From the NCBI GenBank assembly GCA_949318235.1, contig OX439132.1, positions 24,885,102-24,949,101 on the forward strand: a stretch of DNA of 64,000 bases, read 5' to 3'. A program made the translations under genes and the position numbers. The stretch comes from Ecdyonurus torrentis. Lineage: Eukaryota > Arthropoda > Insecta > Ephemeroptera > Heptageniidae. Within the stretch, counting starts at the first letter, position 1. Each line of letters begins with the position of its first letter. The notes beneath the pieces are model-generated. The model was given only the letters and a program-made list of their open reading frames with translations, did not search any database and was not told where the DNA came from. This document shows positions 1 through 13,945 of this stretch, one piece after another.

Positions 1-2280
<2,280 letters not shown>

Positions 2281-2531
2281 GTCGTATTATCTATAAAATT
2301 ATAATAGATTAAAATATATTTAGTTTAATTTAATGAATAATTGATTTATTTTATAATTATCATAAAATTATATTATTAGATAATATACGTCACAATCTCT
2401 TCACGACGTGTATTTTGAATCTTACTCATACGATTTATTTCAGTAATAAATTTCCCTTTATACGTTTTATGAGATAAATATTATTATATATATTTTTCAA
2501 CGAGTAAAAGTATAACAAAAATGTTTGATTT

Positions 2532-2712
2532 AAGAAAAGAAAAGAAAAGAAAAGAAAAGAAAAGAAAAGAAAAGAAAAGAAAAGAAAAGAAAAGAAAAGA
2601 AAAGAAAAGAAAAGAAAAGAAAAGAAAAGAAAAGAAAAGAAAAGAAAAGAAAAGAAAAGAAAAGAAAAGAAAAGAAAAGAAAAGAAAAGAAAAGAAAAGA
2701 AATGAAAAGAAA
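2532..2712. repeat. (AAAAG)n microsatellite
   Basis: About 33 copies of the pentamer AAAAG, with imperfect copies at the 3' end. The reading frames through it (Lys/Arg/Glu on one strand, Phe/Leu/Ser on the other) are consequences of the repeat and are not genes. Confidence 0.95.
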
Positions 2713-3099
2713 AGAATTAAGAAAAGAAAAAGAAAAAACCTGTGCAATGATATAATTGTGATAATAAATATGAAATAAAATATCATATGTCATATAATGC
2801 ACATTATAATAGCTCTTTATCAATCAAAGCTCGCGTGTGTGTCACTGTGTGATACATTTTGTCCATCATGTTTCACCAGATCTCTTCAGTTACTCTTGCG
2901 AAAGTAAAAGACGAGGAATAATAATTAGCAAAGTTCCACATTTTCTAAGACGTTTTCCCACTCTTCGGTAGGTAAATCTTAATTTATAGAATTATTATTC
3001 TATTGGTAGAACAATTAATATTAATAAAAGAGTATATACAAGCATGTGGTTTTTGTTAAACCATGCTAAAGCAGACATTACAAATCAACTAATTTATCT

Positions 3100-3372
3100 T
3101 ACCTGGTCTTTTATAATTGAAGGTTCTCATTGCGAAGACAAAGCCATCGGCTCTACCGTCGCACTCCTCTCTGGCCAGCAAGTGTTGTATCACGTGGTGA
3201 CCGCTAGCGACGACTATTCGATCTCTGCCGAGACGCAAGCCTACCAGAGGACCATATTGACGTGCAAGTTCGCTCCATACGCTCCATACCAAGTGGTAGT
3301 AACGTAGCCGAGACTTTAGAGAGCGGATCTTCAGGTATAGCATCCCAGAATAGGCAGCCATGCAGGACCTAT
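3100..3372 (-). pseudogene. Pseudo-exon 2 of P450-A (frameshifted)
   Basis: On the minus strand this matches exon 2 of P450-A (19529-19783) closely, including the splice donor region just below 3100. Two extra bases near the start change the codons after the LGCY stretch, so the normal frame meets TGA within a few codons. A 9-bp tandem duplication further in (TATGGAGCG repeated) is in frame. The part after the frameshift is still open and keeps residues such as [20 protein letters not shown]. With the exon-1 copy at 4394-4303 it represents a dead 5' fragment of a P450-A duplicate. No exons 3-9 were seen nearby. Confidence 0.88.
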
Positions 3373-3949
3373 ATAATCATTATAGCCAAATTAGTGGCAA
3401 TACTCCATGTCTTGAGTTCTTTTATAGATAATAGTTTCAGTGCAAATATTTCCTCCTTTTTTATTGTTGTTGAATCATTTATATAGAAAATAAATAGTGC
3501 AAGTATTTTGCGTGTATTTCAAAACTTAGTTTGTGTTTTCAAACTGCTGCAAAAAAAAAAAAAAAAAAAAAAAAGTTTATCTTAACACAAAATATTTTTA
3601 GCATGCGACTTGTTACTCCAACATGCCCATAATGTTGAATGAAAAAATGCACGAGGGATTCCTAACATTCCACGTTGGAAGCTAATATTTAACTACCAAT
3701 GAAATATGAAATATCTCACTTTTTTGGTATACGTCTGTTCCGGTTTTTATGATATAACTTCAAATTTAAATGAATCTAAACTAACTTAACCCATTATACA
3801 GTACTACCACGTGTAACTACATCAATAATACATATTGTAATTTATGTAATATCTCGTGCTTATCAAGTGTAAGTCCCAAAACACTGAGATTCTTGCTATA
3901 ATTTTAAAAGTATAAAATATACTTAATACAATATATATATATACTTAAT

Positions 3950-4053
<104 letters not shown>

Positions 4054-4302
4054 TTTCACTTTTGAGACTTTCCTTACACTAACACAAAAGTGGACATACA
4101 TTATTTACTTCTGAACTGTTATATATTTTTTAATTGACTCAAACTGAAAGTAACTTCTTTTTAATTGTAATTATTTGTTTTCATTTTTCAAAGGAAAAAA
4201 TATGTTATTTTTAAAAGTCAAAAGAATGAAGCAAATTTCTGTCATTTAGCTTTGCATAAATATATATACTTTTTTATTCTGTAAATAAAATGGACAAAGA
4301 GT

Positions 4303-4394
4303 GGTGGGTAAGCAGGAGGTTTAGAGATATCCACAATGATGAGTAAGACAAAGAGAGAGAAGATTATGAGCAGGAACGCAAAAAGTAACTCCAT
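4303..4394 (-). pseudogene. Pseudo-exon 1 of P450-A (splice donor deleted)
   Basis: The minus strand encodes the same start as P450-A ([18 protein letters not shown]..., ending ...PPAYPP). It is intact as a reading frame but runs into a deletion removing the donor: P450-A has ACCACCAG|GTATGTGTGCAC, whereas this copy jumps from CCACCA to CTCTTTGTCC. Exon 1 therefore cannot splice normally. It lies about 1 kb upstream (minus sense) of the frameshifted exon 2 copy. Confidence 0.88.
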
Positions 4395-4489
4395 GTCTGT
4401 CTGCTTGCTACTGAATACTCTCTCGCTCTCGCAAGTAAACTGAACATATCTGGTCAAGAATCTTTACGTCTAGCAAACACGGTGGACAT

Positions 4490-4674
4490 CAGGCTCGGAC
4501 TGCATGGCCATAAGAGAAAGTCCGCAATTGCAGACGTGCCCCCCCCCCCCTGTTTGGAGGCCCCTAAGGCCCAAAAAGGGGCGTAACTAGGGTGTTACGC
4601 CCCTTTTGTGGCCCCTAAAGAGGGTGTTACACCCCTTTTGCGGACGAGGCCCCTTGCTTACCAGTCCGACCCTG
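4490..4674. mobile_element. 185-bp hAT-type MITE with perfect 8-bp target duplication
   Basis: Ends are CAGGCTCGGACTG at the left and CAGTCCGACCCTG at the right, an imperfect terminal inverted repeat of the common animal hAT form. The 8-bp direct duplication GTGGACAT flanks it at 4482-4489 and 4675-4682. The unoccupied site is present in copy II (about 14870) and copy III (about 18490), where GTGGACAT occurs once, on the opposite strand (ATGTCCAC). The interior is GC-rich with near-repeated TTACGCCCCTTTTG units and a C10 run. It has no coding capacity, so it needed a transposase in trans. Confidence 0.93.
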
Positions 4675-5685
4675 GTGGACATAATATGCATCATGCACTT
4701 GACTCGACCTTTGTTCGTCCATACTCTAGAAGGTTCATTTTATTTTGCATTACCATAGTAATTTGACTAATTTCAGCTTTCTTGCGGTTATAGATTTTGC
4801 TTGCTACCAAGTGTTTGTAAGAAATAGATGATCGAGAGGGATCAATACTGATTCACCAAGAAAAACAATGCAGTTTTTTTTTTCTACATTATCTTGAAGA
4901 ACTAATTAAAAATGTGTAAAATATTGCTTAATTGAATATTACCCAACTATTCTATCATGTATAAACGTGTCGTAAGATTTTCATATATTATATATAATAT
5001 ATCATTATAATGATTGCATCGAAAATCATATAATTATGCATTGAAAATAATATTTTAATAACAAAAGTTTTTATATTAGTATAAAAATTGTCATACATGT
5101 AATATATTTTTAATTATTGTTCATAAATTTGTTTTGTTGATTTTGAAAAAAAAAATCATAATAGTAGTAATAATAAAAAAATATAAGGATACAAAATCTG
5201 CCTAATATTTTATTCTATTCATTTTAATGTATGAATTTCTTAACAGTTACTTTTTAATAATTTTATTTATTACAATAAATTAGCAAAAAATGTATAAAAT
5301 AAACAATATTTTAGTATAAAAACATACATTAAATAAGTAGTAAAAATGGCCTGTTTCTTCACTGAAAGTACGGTTGAAAAGTTTATATTATAATTGTATT
5401 TTGTCTTTATATATTATATTGAACTATTCTACGCGTTAACATTAAGATAGTTAATTTAAGTTCGCCTTGAAATGCTCAAGATGAGGTTATTTATTTAGCG
5501 TCAAAATAAAATTTAGAATTTTTTTTTTTTTTTTTTCGTTTAATTGGTACAAATTTTTACAGCTAGCTGTACGATGTGAAACTCTTCTGTTTTATTTTAC
5601 TACGATACTATAATGTTGAACAGCAACAAACTCAATTACTGCTTGCAATCTTTGCAGAAACTAGCAATGACACTTTATCGCTCTC

Positions 5686-5855
5686 CTAAACCTTATTGAT
5701 AGTGATAAAGCTCTTGCAGGTGCAGCGCGCACCCTTACGAAGTGACCATCTCACGCTTGCACTGTCCCAACACGGGGAGCGGTCTTGCAGCCAATCGCCG
5801 TGGTAGTTGTGGATACCAAGAAGAGATAGAGCGTTAGCGTACTCATGAGAGCCAT
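5686..5855 (-). pseudogene. Copy I of the small secreted-peptide frame, frameshifted
   Basis: This is homologous to the 56-codon frames at 13775-13945 and 17299-17469. One base is missing in the codons after the STTTT stretch (170 nt against 171 nt), so the frame shifts and ends early. The ATG and the hydrophobic leader are preserved. The upstream block with two CACGTG motifs (5893-5898, 5916-5921) is preserved too. Confidence 0.7.
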
Positions 5856-6989
5856 GGAGCAAAACTTCCTCACGATATCTGTATATGATAAGCACGTGCT
5901 TGGTTTACGGACAATCACGTGGCCACGTTGCAGCGCTACGAGAAAGGAAGGCCCTTTTCTGCAGGGTGACAGGGCGGTGAACTCTCGTGACTCCCCTCCC
6001 GTACAGAGGTGGTGGCTCAGGAATGGTTCCAATGCCTGGTTGACGACAGGTTATACTCCTTTGGCTAGAGTAGAGTTACCTCTTAAGCTCTAGAATCCAA
6101 GGACGATTCCTATCCCGGTTTTGATTCAGAATAACTTTAATGTGAACGGTAGAAGTCATACGTCCCATTAGCAGTGGGGGTGAGCAAATTACTGAGTAAC
6201 TAAATGGCTTGTAAAGTGTCCCTTCTGGTGGGGATTGCGAGCTAGTACACTGTAACGTCGAGAACCTTGCAAGTCCCGATGTTTTTTTTTTTTAAATAAA
6301 TTAATAATTATTCTTTAACAGCAAGGAAAGTTTGCAATATATATTCAGAAGCAGTAGTACTATAATAGGTAACCACTTTAGCTCAAACAACCTTTAATTT
6401 ATTTCTTGCCAAAAAATCAATTCTATTAGCATATGGAAATACCACGTTTCAAATTGACTTTTTGTGTCAACTGAAATCTTCGCTTTTTTTTCTCTTAGTT
6501 ATTAATATTAATTTAAAAAAAATACAAATATAAGTCCCACAAAGACAATAAAATCTTATCAGTGGGTGCCTAATATAAAAATGTTTCTAAGGATAAAAAT
6601 TTTTAATTAGGTATAATTAAAATCAGGAAAAAACATTAAAAAAAGTAAATGCATTTAATATACGCATTAAATAATAAATAGTTAGTATACTATTAACATT
6701 TACAACCGTATAATGTAAGGTAAAACACAGGATAATAGAGAAACAATTTTTTGTATTCATTAATTTAAGCATATATTTTTGTTTCTTATAAAAAATCGTT
6801 GTTAATAACAAAAAAAGAAACATTTTTTTTATATTTCTCTCTCTTTCTCTCTCTCTTTTATTTTGTTTTACTCTATTTTTTTTGGATTCCATCCAAAAAA
6901 TTTTCAATGTTATTTCATGTAAATAAATTATTTAAAAAAAAATTAAATATAAAATAAATCAAAGATACATCATATCTAAAGGTTCGTGA

Positions 6990-7330
6990 TACAGTAATGT
7001 ATCAAGCGTGATACTGTCAGTCATGGAATCGAGGTGTTGATAAAACAAGTTATTAGTTTTTCTGTGATCTAATTATTATTACAATGCACTTTATTAGTGA
7101 CAATACTATTTCAAGCTAAAAGAGAGTACGTTTATATGATGGTTTAATTTATACATGTGACAAAACTTCTATATGTACAAACCTTCAGGACTAATTGGAC
7201 TTTAATAATCTCTACTGAATTGAACTCCTGATGATATGAAGAGAGAAATATGAGGTAGGTAAGTTTCTTTATAATTTTTGTGTTGCGGCACTTATTATGC
7301 AATAAGTCCTATTATTTTACAATTAAAAAG
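6990..7330. repeat. Repeat C, unoccupied copy
   Basis: About 340 bp matching 24530-24770 plus 26826-26930. In the latter the match is split by the 2.05-kb element at 24772-26823. Around 7250 this copy has the uninterrupted sequence GAGGTAGGTAAG, which is the empty target site. That fixes the boundaries and the TA duplication of the inserted element. It has no reading frame of note. Confidence 0.85.
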
Positions 7331-7364
7331 ACAACTTAAAATTTAACATAGATATGATCATCAT

Positions 7365-7500
7365 GTAATTAATGCTGCATTTATGTCATTCTAGCATAAA
7401 TTATGTTAAATAAAAACAGCATAAATAATTATGTTGTGCAATATAATATTAATGCTATTTAACATAATATTTATGCAATAATGTAAAAATATATTATTCT
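7365..7500. repeat. GCATAA-rich small repeat, copy 1
   Basis: A short AT-rich repeat dominated by both orientations of GCATAA/TTATGC, with internal inverted symmetry. Related stretches lie at about 46700-46910 (P450-B intron 8) and about 61720-61920 (P450-C intron 3). The sequence suggests a diverged palindromic MITE. Boundaries and target duplications could not be fixed by eye. Confidence 0.5.
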
Positions 7501-8095
7501 TCTGATTGGAGTACATCCATTTCATTACCAAAACCTTTTATCTAAAGTTATATTTCTCTAAAATAGCAAAATATTAATAATAATTTAAAACTATATTCTT
7601 TTGCCTTAGTGTTTAAATAAAAAGATAATAAATAAACTTTTTCTTCCGTATCTGTTATCAATATTTTTCTCTTTTTTCGATCAGCAAATAGCAAAATAAA
7701 AAAACATGAAAACCTCTTTATTTTATTAAAAAAATATATACCCATTTTATTGTATAATTTCATTACTACAATTAAAATTTAAATCACAAATAAAGTTCTG
7801 TACTTTTGGTCCTACTATATTTGGAAAATGTCCTATCATGAAGAAGATAAAGGTTTGAAATAAATTGATGTTTTTTTTTTTCAATACGTATTATTGTTAT
7901 TGTCCTTTTGAAACTACTTTTTGTTACTTAATTTTCTTAAAATTTGGTTTAAATCATTAAATAATAATTTGTAGAAAATTATAAAAAAAAATCCTTAATT
8001 TTCTTTTGAATTAAAAAAATTCTCCTTTATTTATAAGTCTAAAATTGCATTTTATCAAGAACAACACACAAACCAAACACTTATTAATTTAAGAT

Positions 8096-8915
8096 TTAAT
8101 TTTCAAACATAGCTTCACGCCACGCTTGTTTAGGAACTTGGTCTAATTTAAAATAGACTAGTTGCTCTTGTGGTATAACAATAACCTCTTGCTTAATAAT
8201 TTGTCTATTGATGATCAGCGGCTCATTATGGCAACCAAGTACACAGAGCGAGTGGTGGAAGTACGAGAATGAAAGATCGACATCAAACCTGCGTAAAACT
8301 CGAGCTTTTACATTTTCATAGATGTTGTCGAGATTGTTTGGATTGAGGTGTACGAATTTTCCTATTTCACGTACCACTGTAAACATTATACAAATGAAAT
8401 AATTAACAAAACAAATACAAAAATGATTTTTTTTTTATAAATCTTAATAAACCAACACAAACTATTTATGATCCATTGATTCAATAGACTATAAAATATT
8501 GGTGCGATGCTGCATTTTAAAAAAGTTTTTTTTTTTTTTTTTTTTTTTTTACCATTATACTCTGTCCAATTATACATCCGAACAGTCATTTGATTAGATC
8601 CTAGTTCTGGGTTCAGTTTGACTGGTAATTTGTGTACCAAGCTAGGAAGGGTGAAACTGGACGACCTTCTGTCAAATACAAGCTCGATGTTGTTTGTATC
8701 TTTCATACCGTCGTATGGCAACGCCATTGACCGGAATGCTATACAGCCGACTTGCATCGCATTGGCTAAATTTGTCTGTCTCGAGGATGTTAAAGTTGGT
8801 CGAACGCTTAAGTCCCTTTTTCTTCTTTCCGTTTGTAGGTTAGGCTTCCAATAAGGTCCAGTTCTAGTATAACTGACATTATTCATGTATTTCACGAAAC
8901 GCAAAGGAGGCATGA
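8096..8915 (-). CDS. Unrecognised two-exon gene fragment, copy 1
   Basis: Two minus-strand exons join cleanly. Exon a is 8915-8553 (acceptor TGTGTGCAG, then TCATGCCTCC; donor ATAATG|GTAAAA). Exon b is 8376-8096 (acceptor GTTTACAG). The junction is phase 1 and ends at TAA (8098-8096), giving about 212 residues from MPPLRF if that ATG is the start. Because an acceptor lies two bases before it, there may be further exons upstream. The protein is basic near its start and rich in Asn/Leu/Val, with SFTLPSLVHKLPVKLNP and IGKFVHLNPNNLD; exon b ends QAWREAMFEN. I see no signal peptide, membrane segment or catalytic motif that I recognise. The intron contains a poly-A/T run. Exon b recurs at 10792-11090. 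It could be a real gene or a decayed duplicate. Confidence 0.5.
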
Positions 8916-9282
8916 CTGCACACAATAAACGAAAATTCAGTAATATTAATTTTAAGATTAACGTTTTTAACGTATAATTCAAATTTGCAATGCAACAATG
9001 CAAGCAAATACAGCTCGGCGCTCCAGAGTAGGCAAACTAAGTGCTTCTACAATGAGTTAAACCACACTCTAAAAATAAAAATGTATAGTGTGCATATTTT
9101 ATGTGCTAAATACATATTTTTTGCATAATTTTTTTTGATTCACAATTTGTGCATCAAATGATACATCTTTAGTGCATTTTTTTTATTTTGCAGAAAATAT
9201 GTGCTCAAAAGATACACATTTTATGCATTGCGATGATTTTCTTTTTTATATGCATTTAATTATTAATATGTATACCGCAGGG

Positions 9283-10220
9283 CCGGATCCAGGGGGGGGG
9301 GCGGTTGGGGCGACCGTCCCCCCCCCCCCCCAAACGGCCCACGTGGGTGGAAAAAAATGAGCAAAAGTTGAAAAAAATTTAGTCCAAAAAAATTTTTTTA
9401 CGCCTTCGGCGCAACTTTTATTGCTGGATAAGCGTTTGAATCCTGACTACAGTTAATACAGTATAAAAAAAAAAAAATTTTAACATCCCCTAGTCCTAGT
9501 CTAGTTGTCATGTCATCAGGGTATAATATATCTGAGATATAGTTCTGTTAATACTTGGACATCTACGAAATATTTTGCTCGCAATAAGAATTAAAAAAAA
9601 AACTTAAATGTAAATTTTATAATTTTTATCTCAAAATATTTTTCCATCCAAATATAAGTTTTATGTTTTACAATATCATAATTACAATTTTTAGTAAATT
9701 GGTTTATAAAAAAAAATAATAAAAAATAAATTAATAATAATAAAATAATACACAATATTAATAATTTATTTAAATGTTGCTCTTTTTTTCAAGTTTTTTT
9801 TTTCAGTGAAATAACATTAATAATTTTACAAAGAGATGAAAATAGAAAATATTTCAGAAATCATTTGTCCAACTTTTACTTTTTTTTTACTTAAACATAA
9901 AAATAAAAAAAAACTACCAAATAAAAAAAATTTGCAATTCAAGAATATTTTTTCAAAGGCATACTAATGCTGTTCGTAAACCCTGTTTTCTGCTCCTAAA
10001 ATGACGATCAACTTAGGTTATTCAAATGGAATGCGCATTTTTTTGTGTAAGAAAACAGGGTTTACGAACAACACTACTAATTTTGCAATTTTTTCCAAAA
10101 AGGGGCGTGGCCAAATAAAATTTTTAGCCTGCGCCGCGCTACCCCCCCCCCCCGGTCCTACATGGTTAATTTTCTGGGAGAGCGCCCCCCCCCCCCCCCC
10201 AAACAGAATTCCTGGATCCG
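9283..10220. mobile_element. Non-autonomous DNA transposon with GGATCC ends (hAT-like)
   Basis: The left end reads CAGGGCCGGATCCAGG followed by G and C runs, and the right end reads CCTGGATCCG after two C runs. These imperfect terminal inverted repeats have the form seen in some hAT elements. The interior is AT-rich without transposase. It contains a hairpin whose 20-bp arms GTTCGTAAACCCTGTTTTCT lie near 9972 and 10051. The right terminus runs into (TA)n (about 10222-10256), so no target duplication could be confirmed. Confidence 0.6.
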
Positions 10221-10223
10221 ATA

Positions 10224-10249
<26 letters not shown>

Positions 10250-10260
<11 letters not shown>

Positions 10261-10480
10261 CTGTATATATTTGAAATTTTTATTTATATAAAGAAATACT
10301 ATAGTATTTCTTCAAGATAATGAAATTTTAAATTAAGTAAAAGAATAAAATTAATTTTATAAATTTGGTACTTTTATAATTACATTGTTAAATTTTTTGC
10401 TTCCGAAAATGTCGTAAAAAGTGTAAATTTCAATTACACTCTTTTTATTGTATAATTTCATTACTACAATAAAATTTTAA
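10250..10480. repeat. AT-rich inverted repeat arm (partner about 12290-12470)
   Basis: The sequence around AAGAAATACTATA...TTTTGCTTCCGAAAA recurs in reverse complement at about 12290-12470. The pair encloses the second copy of the unknown exon and a MITE-A/repeat-B block, indicating inverted duplication within the 10-12.5 kb interval. Confidence 0.6.
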
Positions 10481-10791
10481 ATCACAAATAAAGTTCTGTA
10501 CTTTTGGTCCTACTATATTTGGAAAATGTCCTATCATGAAGAAGATTTAAGGTTTGAAATAAATTGATACATTTTTTTTTCAATACGTATTATTGTTACT
10601 GTCCTTTTGAAACTACTTTTTGTTACTTAATTTTGTTAAAATTTGGTTTAAATCATTAAATAATAATTTGTAGAAAATTATAAAAAAAAAATCCTTAATT
10701 TTCTTTTGAATTAAAAAAATTCTCATTTTATTTAAGTCTAAAATTGCATTTTATCAATAACAACACACAAACAAAACACTTAACTTAACAT

Positions 10792-11090
10792 TTAATTTTC
10801 AAACATTGCTTCTCGCCACGCTTGTTTAGGAACTTGGTCTAATTTAAAATAGACTAGTTGCTCTTGTGGTATAACAATAACCTCTTGCTTAACAATTTGA
10901 TTATTGATTATCAGCGGCTCATTATGGCAACCAAGTACACAGAGCGAGTGGTTGAAGTACGAGAATGAAAGATCCACATTAAACCTGCGTAAAACTCGAG
11001 CTTTTACATTTTCATAGATGTCGTCGAGATTATTTGGATTGAGGTGAACGAACTTTCCAATTTCACGTACCACTGTAAACATTATACAAA
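10792..11090 (-). pseudogene. Unrecognised gene fragment, copy 2 (exon b only)
   Basis: Exon b of the unknown gene, about 95% identical to 8376-8096 and on the same strand. The matching flank runs from about 10440 to 11220. The reading frame is still open to TAA, with several amino-acid replacements (Asp to Asn, His to Asn, Arg to Asn, Ile to Val). The intron poly-T tract is kept, but the sequence then changes abruptly at about 11230 to a MITE-A copy, so exon a is missing. Probably a truncated duplicate. It is not expected to be expressed as a full protein. Confidence 0.6.
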
Positions 11091-11229
11091 TGAAATAATT
11101 AACAAAACAAAAACAAAAATGATTTTTTTTTTGATAAATATTATTAAACCAACACAAACTATTTATGTTCCATTGATTTAATAAACTGTAAAATATTGGT
11201 GATGCTGCATTTTAAAAAAGTTTTTTTTT

Positions 11230-11570
11230 TCGACGTCAGATCTTATTATTAACATTTAAATTGCTTTATGTTTAATGATACTTTTCATATATAGGGTGCG
11301 CTAGGAGTTAGGAGACCATACTGGAGAAGTGAATAACATTGTTCAGTATAGGAAAATCTTTGTTATTGGCTATTTTCTTAGAGAAATTCGTTAATTTTGT
11401 TGTTATTATTATTTTTCTCACTTGAAATACAAACTTAAAATATTAACAACATCAATGGTCTCAAAAATATTGCATGAAGCTTTTAAACTGGAAAAATGAG
11501 TTATTTTCTTATGCTGCCCATGTTGTTGAACAATCTAACATGGCGTCGACTTTAACTTTTTAGTACTTAT
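11230..11570. mobile_element. MITE-A copy (degraded)
   Basis: It starts near ATATAGGGTGCG and passes through the family landmarks (CATACTGGAG, AACATTGTTCAGTATAGGAAAA, ATGGCGTCGACTTTAAC). It is the inverse orientation of the copy at about 1170-1434, and its interior matches the intact copies at 16396 and 33861. Non-coding. Confidence 0.75.
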
Positions 11571-11654
11571 ATTATTTTTAAACATGCATCGCCTGCCAAT
11601 ATTTTGAATTTTTCTTTATATAAAACCCCGCTATTATTGCCATTTGTTCCCTTT

Positions 11655-11965
11655 AATAATATAGCTTTGTTCTATAAACTACACACATCTCTTGAACCAG
11701 CTTCGAAAATTTTCTTTTGTTGAAAGCATCTGATCATGACGTCATTACCTGTTTACTAGGTTTTAATGTATGCATGGTGGATCATTGTTATTTCTTCGTT
11801 TGGAACTTTGAACTTGATACGAATGAACAAAATTATACAAAAAAAAAAGTTCCATGCTCATCATGCGACCCACTTATATAGGCTCAAAAAAACAAGATCA
11901 ACCAATGAATGTGTCTTATTTTGTTGGTCAGCCAATCACTTTTAATGAGATTCACTACTGTGTGC
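11655..11965. repeat. Repeat B copy
   Basis: Interspersed repeat with landmarks TGACGTCATTACCTGTTTACTA, GATCATTGTTATTTCTTCGTTTGGAA, CATGCGACCCACTT and TTGTTGGTCAGCCAATCACT. Other copies lie at about 900-1060 (-), 1895-1975 (partial), 15905-16090 and 26990-27320. It often lies next to a MITE-A copy. Open frames through it are short and not conserved, so I treat it as non-coding. Confidence 0.75.
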
Positions 11966-13629
11966 TAAAATATTCCTTGGTTTCTTAGTTTCGTTGCATT
12001 TTGATTTTTGCCTCAATCCTGAAAGAGGGATGGGTGGCCGGACCTTTAATTTCACCTCTCCCTCTGCATACGCCTATAATACGTGTTAATTTGACGATGT
12101 TAACTTACTTTTAAACTCAAAGTCGTTAACTACCTCTCATCTCAACCAACATTACTTAACATTCATATTGTACAATTTATCTAATAGGCTGCGCTGGAAC
12201 ACTTGTTATAACGATCCGTAATTTTACATTAAAATTTACAGGATTTTTACAGCATAAGTAACATAACGGAAAGTTTAAGACGAGCCGTTTTATTAAAAAA
12301 CAGCTATTTTTGCTGATTTCGGAAGCAAAAAAATTAAACAATGTAATTAAAAGTACCAATTTTATAAAATTATTTTGTTCTTTTACTTAATTTAAAATTT
12401 TATTAACTTAAAGAAATACTATAATATTTCTTTATATGAATAAAATTTTCAAATATATATACAGTATATATATATATTATATATACTGTATATATACATA
12501 TATATAATATTATAGTATAATTTAATATATTAAAATATAATATAATATAATAATATAATATAAATTATATAATAAATTGATAATACAATTGATAATAATT
12601 TGTTAGCAGTTTATTTTGTTGCAATACATTTTGGGTAATTAAAGTATACTTGTACTTGTGGATTTGCTTGTTTTTGTATAATCTCTTTCCACTGCCAAAT
12701 AATAAATAAGGAAATAATTTATTTACATGAAATAATATCATTGAAATTTTATTTGATGGAATCAAAAAAATAGAGTAAAACAAAATAAGAGAGAGAGAGA
12801 GAGAGAGAGAAATATAAAAAAAAAGTTTCTTTTTTTGTTATTGACAACGAATTTTTATAAGAAACAAAAATATATGCTTAAATTAATGAATACAAAAAAT
12901 TATTTCTCTATTATCCTGTGTTTTACCTTACATTATACGGTTGTAAATGTTAATAGTATACTAACTATTTATTATTTAATGCGTATCTTAAATGCATTTA
13001 TTTTTTTTAATGTTCTTTCCTGATTTTAATTATACCTAATTAAAATTTTTTATCCTTAGGAACATTTTTATATTGGGCACCCACTGATAAGATTTTATTG
13101 TCTTTGTGGGACCTATATTTGTATTTTTTTTAAATTAATATTAATAACTAAGAAAAAAAAAAGCGAAGATTTTAGTTGACACAAAAAGTCAATTTGATAG
13201 TGGTATTTCCATATGCTAATAGAATTGATTTTTTGGCAAGAAATAAATTAAAGTTTGTTTGAGCTAAAGTGGTTACCTATTATAGTACTTCTGCTTCTGA
13301 ATATATATTGCAAACTTTCCTTGCTGATAAAAAAAAAAAAAAAAAAAACATTGAGACTTGCAAGTTTCTCGACGTTACAGTGTACTAGCGCTCAATCCCC
13401 ACCAGATGGGACACTTTACAAGCCATTTAGTTACTCAGTAATTTGCTCACCCCCACTGCTAATGGGACGTATGACTTCTACCGTTCACATTAAAGTTATT
13501 CTGAATCAAAACCGGGATAGGAATCGTTCTTGGATTCTAGAGCTTAAGAGGTAACTCTACTCTAGCCAAAGGAGTATAACCTGTCGTCAACCAGGCATTG
13601 GAACCATTCCTGAGCCACCACCTCTGTAC

Positions 13630-13774
13630 GGGAGGGGAGTCACGAGAGTTCACCGCCCTGTCACCCTGCAGAAAAGGGCCTTCCTTTCTCGTAGCGCTGC
13701 AACGTGGCCACGTGATTGTCCGTAAACCAAGCACGTGCTTATCATATACAGATATCGTGAGGAAGTTTTGCTCC
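13630..13774 (+). promoter_or_regulatory. Conserved GC-richer block with two CACGTG motifs, copy II
   Basis: The two palindromic E-boxes CACGTG are at 13709-13714 and 13732-13737. The block is nearly identical in copy III (about 17155-17298, E-boxes 17234-17239 and 17257-17262) and in inverted copy I (5893-5898 and 5916-5921), while flanking DNA has diverged and gained indels. It could be an enhancer of the neighbouring P450 or a 5' leader of the 56-codon frame. The regulatory role is inference. Confidence 0.45.
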
Positions 13775-13945
13775 ATGGCTCTCATGAGTACGCTAACGCT
13801 CTATCTCTTCTTGGTATCCACAACTACCACGGGAAATGGGCTGCAAGACCGCTCCCCGTGTTGGGACAGTGCAAGCGTGAGATGGTCACTTCGTAAGGGT
13901 GCGCGCTGCACCTGCAAGAGCTTTATCACTATCAATAAGGTTTAG
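13775..13945 (+). CDS. Hypothetical small secreted peptide, copy II
   Basis: A 56-codon frame from ATG to TAG: MALMSTLTLYLFLVSTTTT, a leader with a hydrophobic core (residues 6-14), then a basic mature part with three cysteines spaced C-x15-C-x-C, ending ITINKV. It differs from copy III at five of 171 bases (two silent, three replacement) with no indels, whereas DNA outside the conserved block carries many indels. It is GC-richer than its surroundings. I recognise no family, and a bona fide transcript is not demonstrated. Confidence 0.4.
   Translation: MALMSTLTLYLFLVSTTTTGNGLQDRSPCWDSASVRWSLRKGARCTCKSFITINKV

Noticed and set aside
2484..2823. Long Lys/Arg/Glu and Phe/Leu/Ser open frames on both strands
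   Set aside because: They arise entirely from the (AAAAG)n repeat.
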